Origin: Prorocentrum cordatum
Taxonomy: Eukaryota > Sar > Dinophyceae > Prorocentrales > Prorocentraceae
Assembly (NCBI GenBank): GCA_963575745.1
Contig: CAUYUJ010003681.1
Span: 307,063-371,062 of the forward strand
Direction: 5' to 3'
DNA: 64,000 nucleotides
The translations under genes and the position numbers were made by a program. Under the pieces are notes generated by a model that saw nothing but the letters and a program-made list of their open reading frames with translations, did not search any database and was not told the DNA's origin. This document shows, in pieces, positions 62,940 to 64,000 of the stretch; within the stretch, counting starts at the first letter, position 1; each line of letters begins with the position of its first letter.

Positions 62940-63300
62940 ATCCGTTGGGACCTTCTTGTGGTCGCTTTTGGGCCCGTCTTTGGACCTTGGCTGATCTTCG
63001 AGACCACCTCGAGGCTTCAGAGGCCCACCGAGAGCGAACCGGCGAGATGGCAAACATCAGCGATGCGCAGCCTAAGGCTTTTGAAGGATTTTGACATCTC
63101 GGGGGTGATATTGAGAGGCTATGAGTCCGCTTCTAGCTGTCTCGTGGCGGTCCTGGGACCACTTGGAGGCACGCTGGAAACGCTATTGAGCAGTATTGGG
63201 ATATCGTGCATCTTGGATGCCGTCTTGGGCCATCGAGGGCCATTCGGGAGCCATCTTGGGCCATGTTGGACGCTCCAGCTGCCTGCGACATCCTGGTCCA
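62940..63300. repeat. Partial GGGCC-type repeat
   Basis: Contains GGGCCATGTTGGACGCTCC, also found near 60035-60060 as GGGCCATCTTGGACGCTCC. Confidence 0.7.
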
Positions 63301-63540
63301 GACCCATCGGAGGGGCGAAGCTGTCCCTCACCACCCACCAAACCACCCCAACCCAACCCGAAGGCCTCAATTTGCCCTCCATGTCCAGTGGGGGGGGGGG
63401 TCGGGGAACACTGAAGAAGCACACATGGAACCCTTACCCCCCCCCCAACCCGAAGTCCAGGTCTTCGGGTCGGGTTGGGGTGGTCTGGTAGGCAGTCAGT
63501 CCCCAGAAGGACGGCCGTCTCGCGTGCTCCCACCCACCCA

Positions 63541-63660
63541 CCCTCCTCCTCCTCCTCCTCCTCCCTCCTCCTCCTCCTCCTCCTCCTCCTCCTCCTCCTC
63601 CTCCTCCTCCTCCTCCTCCTCCTCCTCCTCCTCCTCCTCCTCCTCCTCCTCCTCCTCCCC
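63541..63660. repeat. (CCT)n array before an acceptor-like CAG
   Basis: About 120 bp of CTC triplets, followed by CTCCCACCGCAG|AGGCAG, an arrangement like a 3' splice site. Confidence 0.9.
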
Positions 63661-63673
63661 TCCTCCCACCGCA

Positions 63674-64000
63674 GAGGCAGCACCCGAGTCTCAGCCCTGC
63701 CAAAGGGTCGCCATTGGATGGACGGCGAGAGGGGGCTCCAACCGAAGGCAGGTCCGCGACGCTCACGGGGTGCGCCGCGCGTGCCGGGTGCGCCTCCTGC
63801 ACCAGATTCACACCGGGTGCACTAGGAGTCCCAGGGACGCCAGCGTGCCAGGCGCGCATGGTGCGCCAGCCGCAGGCAGAGTGTGCCAGCTGCGCCATTG
63901 CACGTGACAGTGCACATCGGGAAACATGTCGACCCCCACCATCTTTGCCAGAACAAGGGCAAGGTGGCGCCAGGGTGGACATCACATACATGGCGCGTGC
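63674..64000. other. Possible exon start, unresolved
   Basis: Sequence after the CAG is non-repetitive at first, then has GTGCGCC-rich stretches. No frame is clearly better than the others. Confidence 0.25.

Overview
The window looks like nuclear DNA of a dinoflagellate; the genus is not determined. Four things point there. (1) A full-length Ty1/copia element has the HVDD reverse-transcriptase box and the LELCGG-type block I associate with dinoflagellate copia proteins. (2) A decayed DIRS-like element has dinoflagellate-style gag and RT blocks. (3) Sparse host exons carry intron-like inverted-repeat elements ('introners'). (4) Most of the GC-rich sequence is satellite and (GGA)n/(CCT)n arrays. 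Nearly all long open frames outside the copia element and two small host genes are translations of repeats.

Layout. 0.5-5.05 kb: minus-strand DIRS-like retroelement, broken by frameshifts, with a 70-bp tandem array at its upstream end. 5-16.6 kb: low-complexity DNA, (GGA)n/(CCT)n arrays, a few exon-like pieces, one 148-bp inverted-repeat element and an 84-bp tandem array. 16.7-19.6 kb: a 160-bp array, then the 84-bp family again in the opposite orientation. 20-25 kb: more arrays and one exon-like stretch. 25.5-28.7 kb: possible decayed LINE. 28.9-36.8 kb: short inverted-repeat elements, simple repeats and a three-exon gene (33.19-34.78 kb) whose two introns are themselves inverted-repeat elements. 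36.9-53.2 kb: the copia element. 53.2-64 kb: satellites, the last exons of a second small gene (55.97-56.43 kb), and further repeats.

The copia element is the centrepiece. It has 285-bp LTRs that differ by one base, a 5-bp target duplication (TGGGG), an initiator-tRNA-Met-like primer site, and about 15.8 kb of almost continuously open frame. Domain order is membrane segments, gag, CCHC knuckle, (-1 frame change), Tpt1/KptA-like RNA 2'-phosphotransferase, RING-H2, aspartic protease, (in-frame TGA), methyltransferase-like block, integrase, RT, RNase H. The 2'-phosphotransferase keeps all four family catalytic residues. The TGA is followed by CGG and a strong stem-loop, like known readthrough signals. 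About 56 copies of a 14-15-nt mini-hairpin (type GCGGG-GNNA-CCCGC) are scattered through the element in all three reading frames and once past the stop. Their stems covary, and they avoid the conserved domains. This hairpin family and the captured 2'-phosphotransferase are the strongest candidates for something undescribed.
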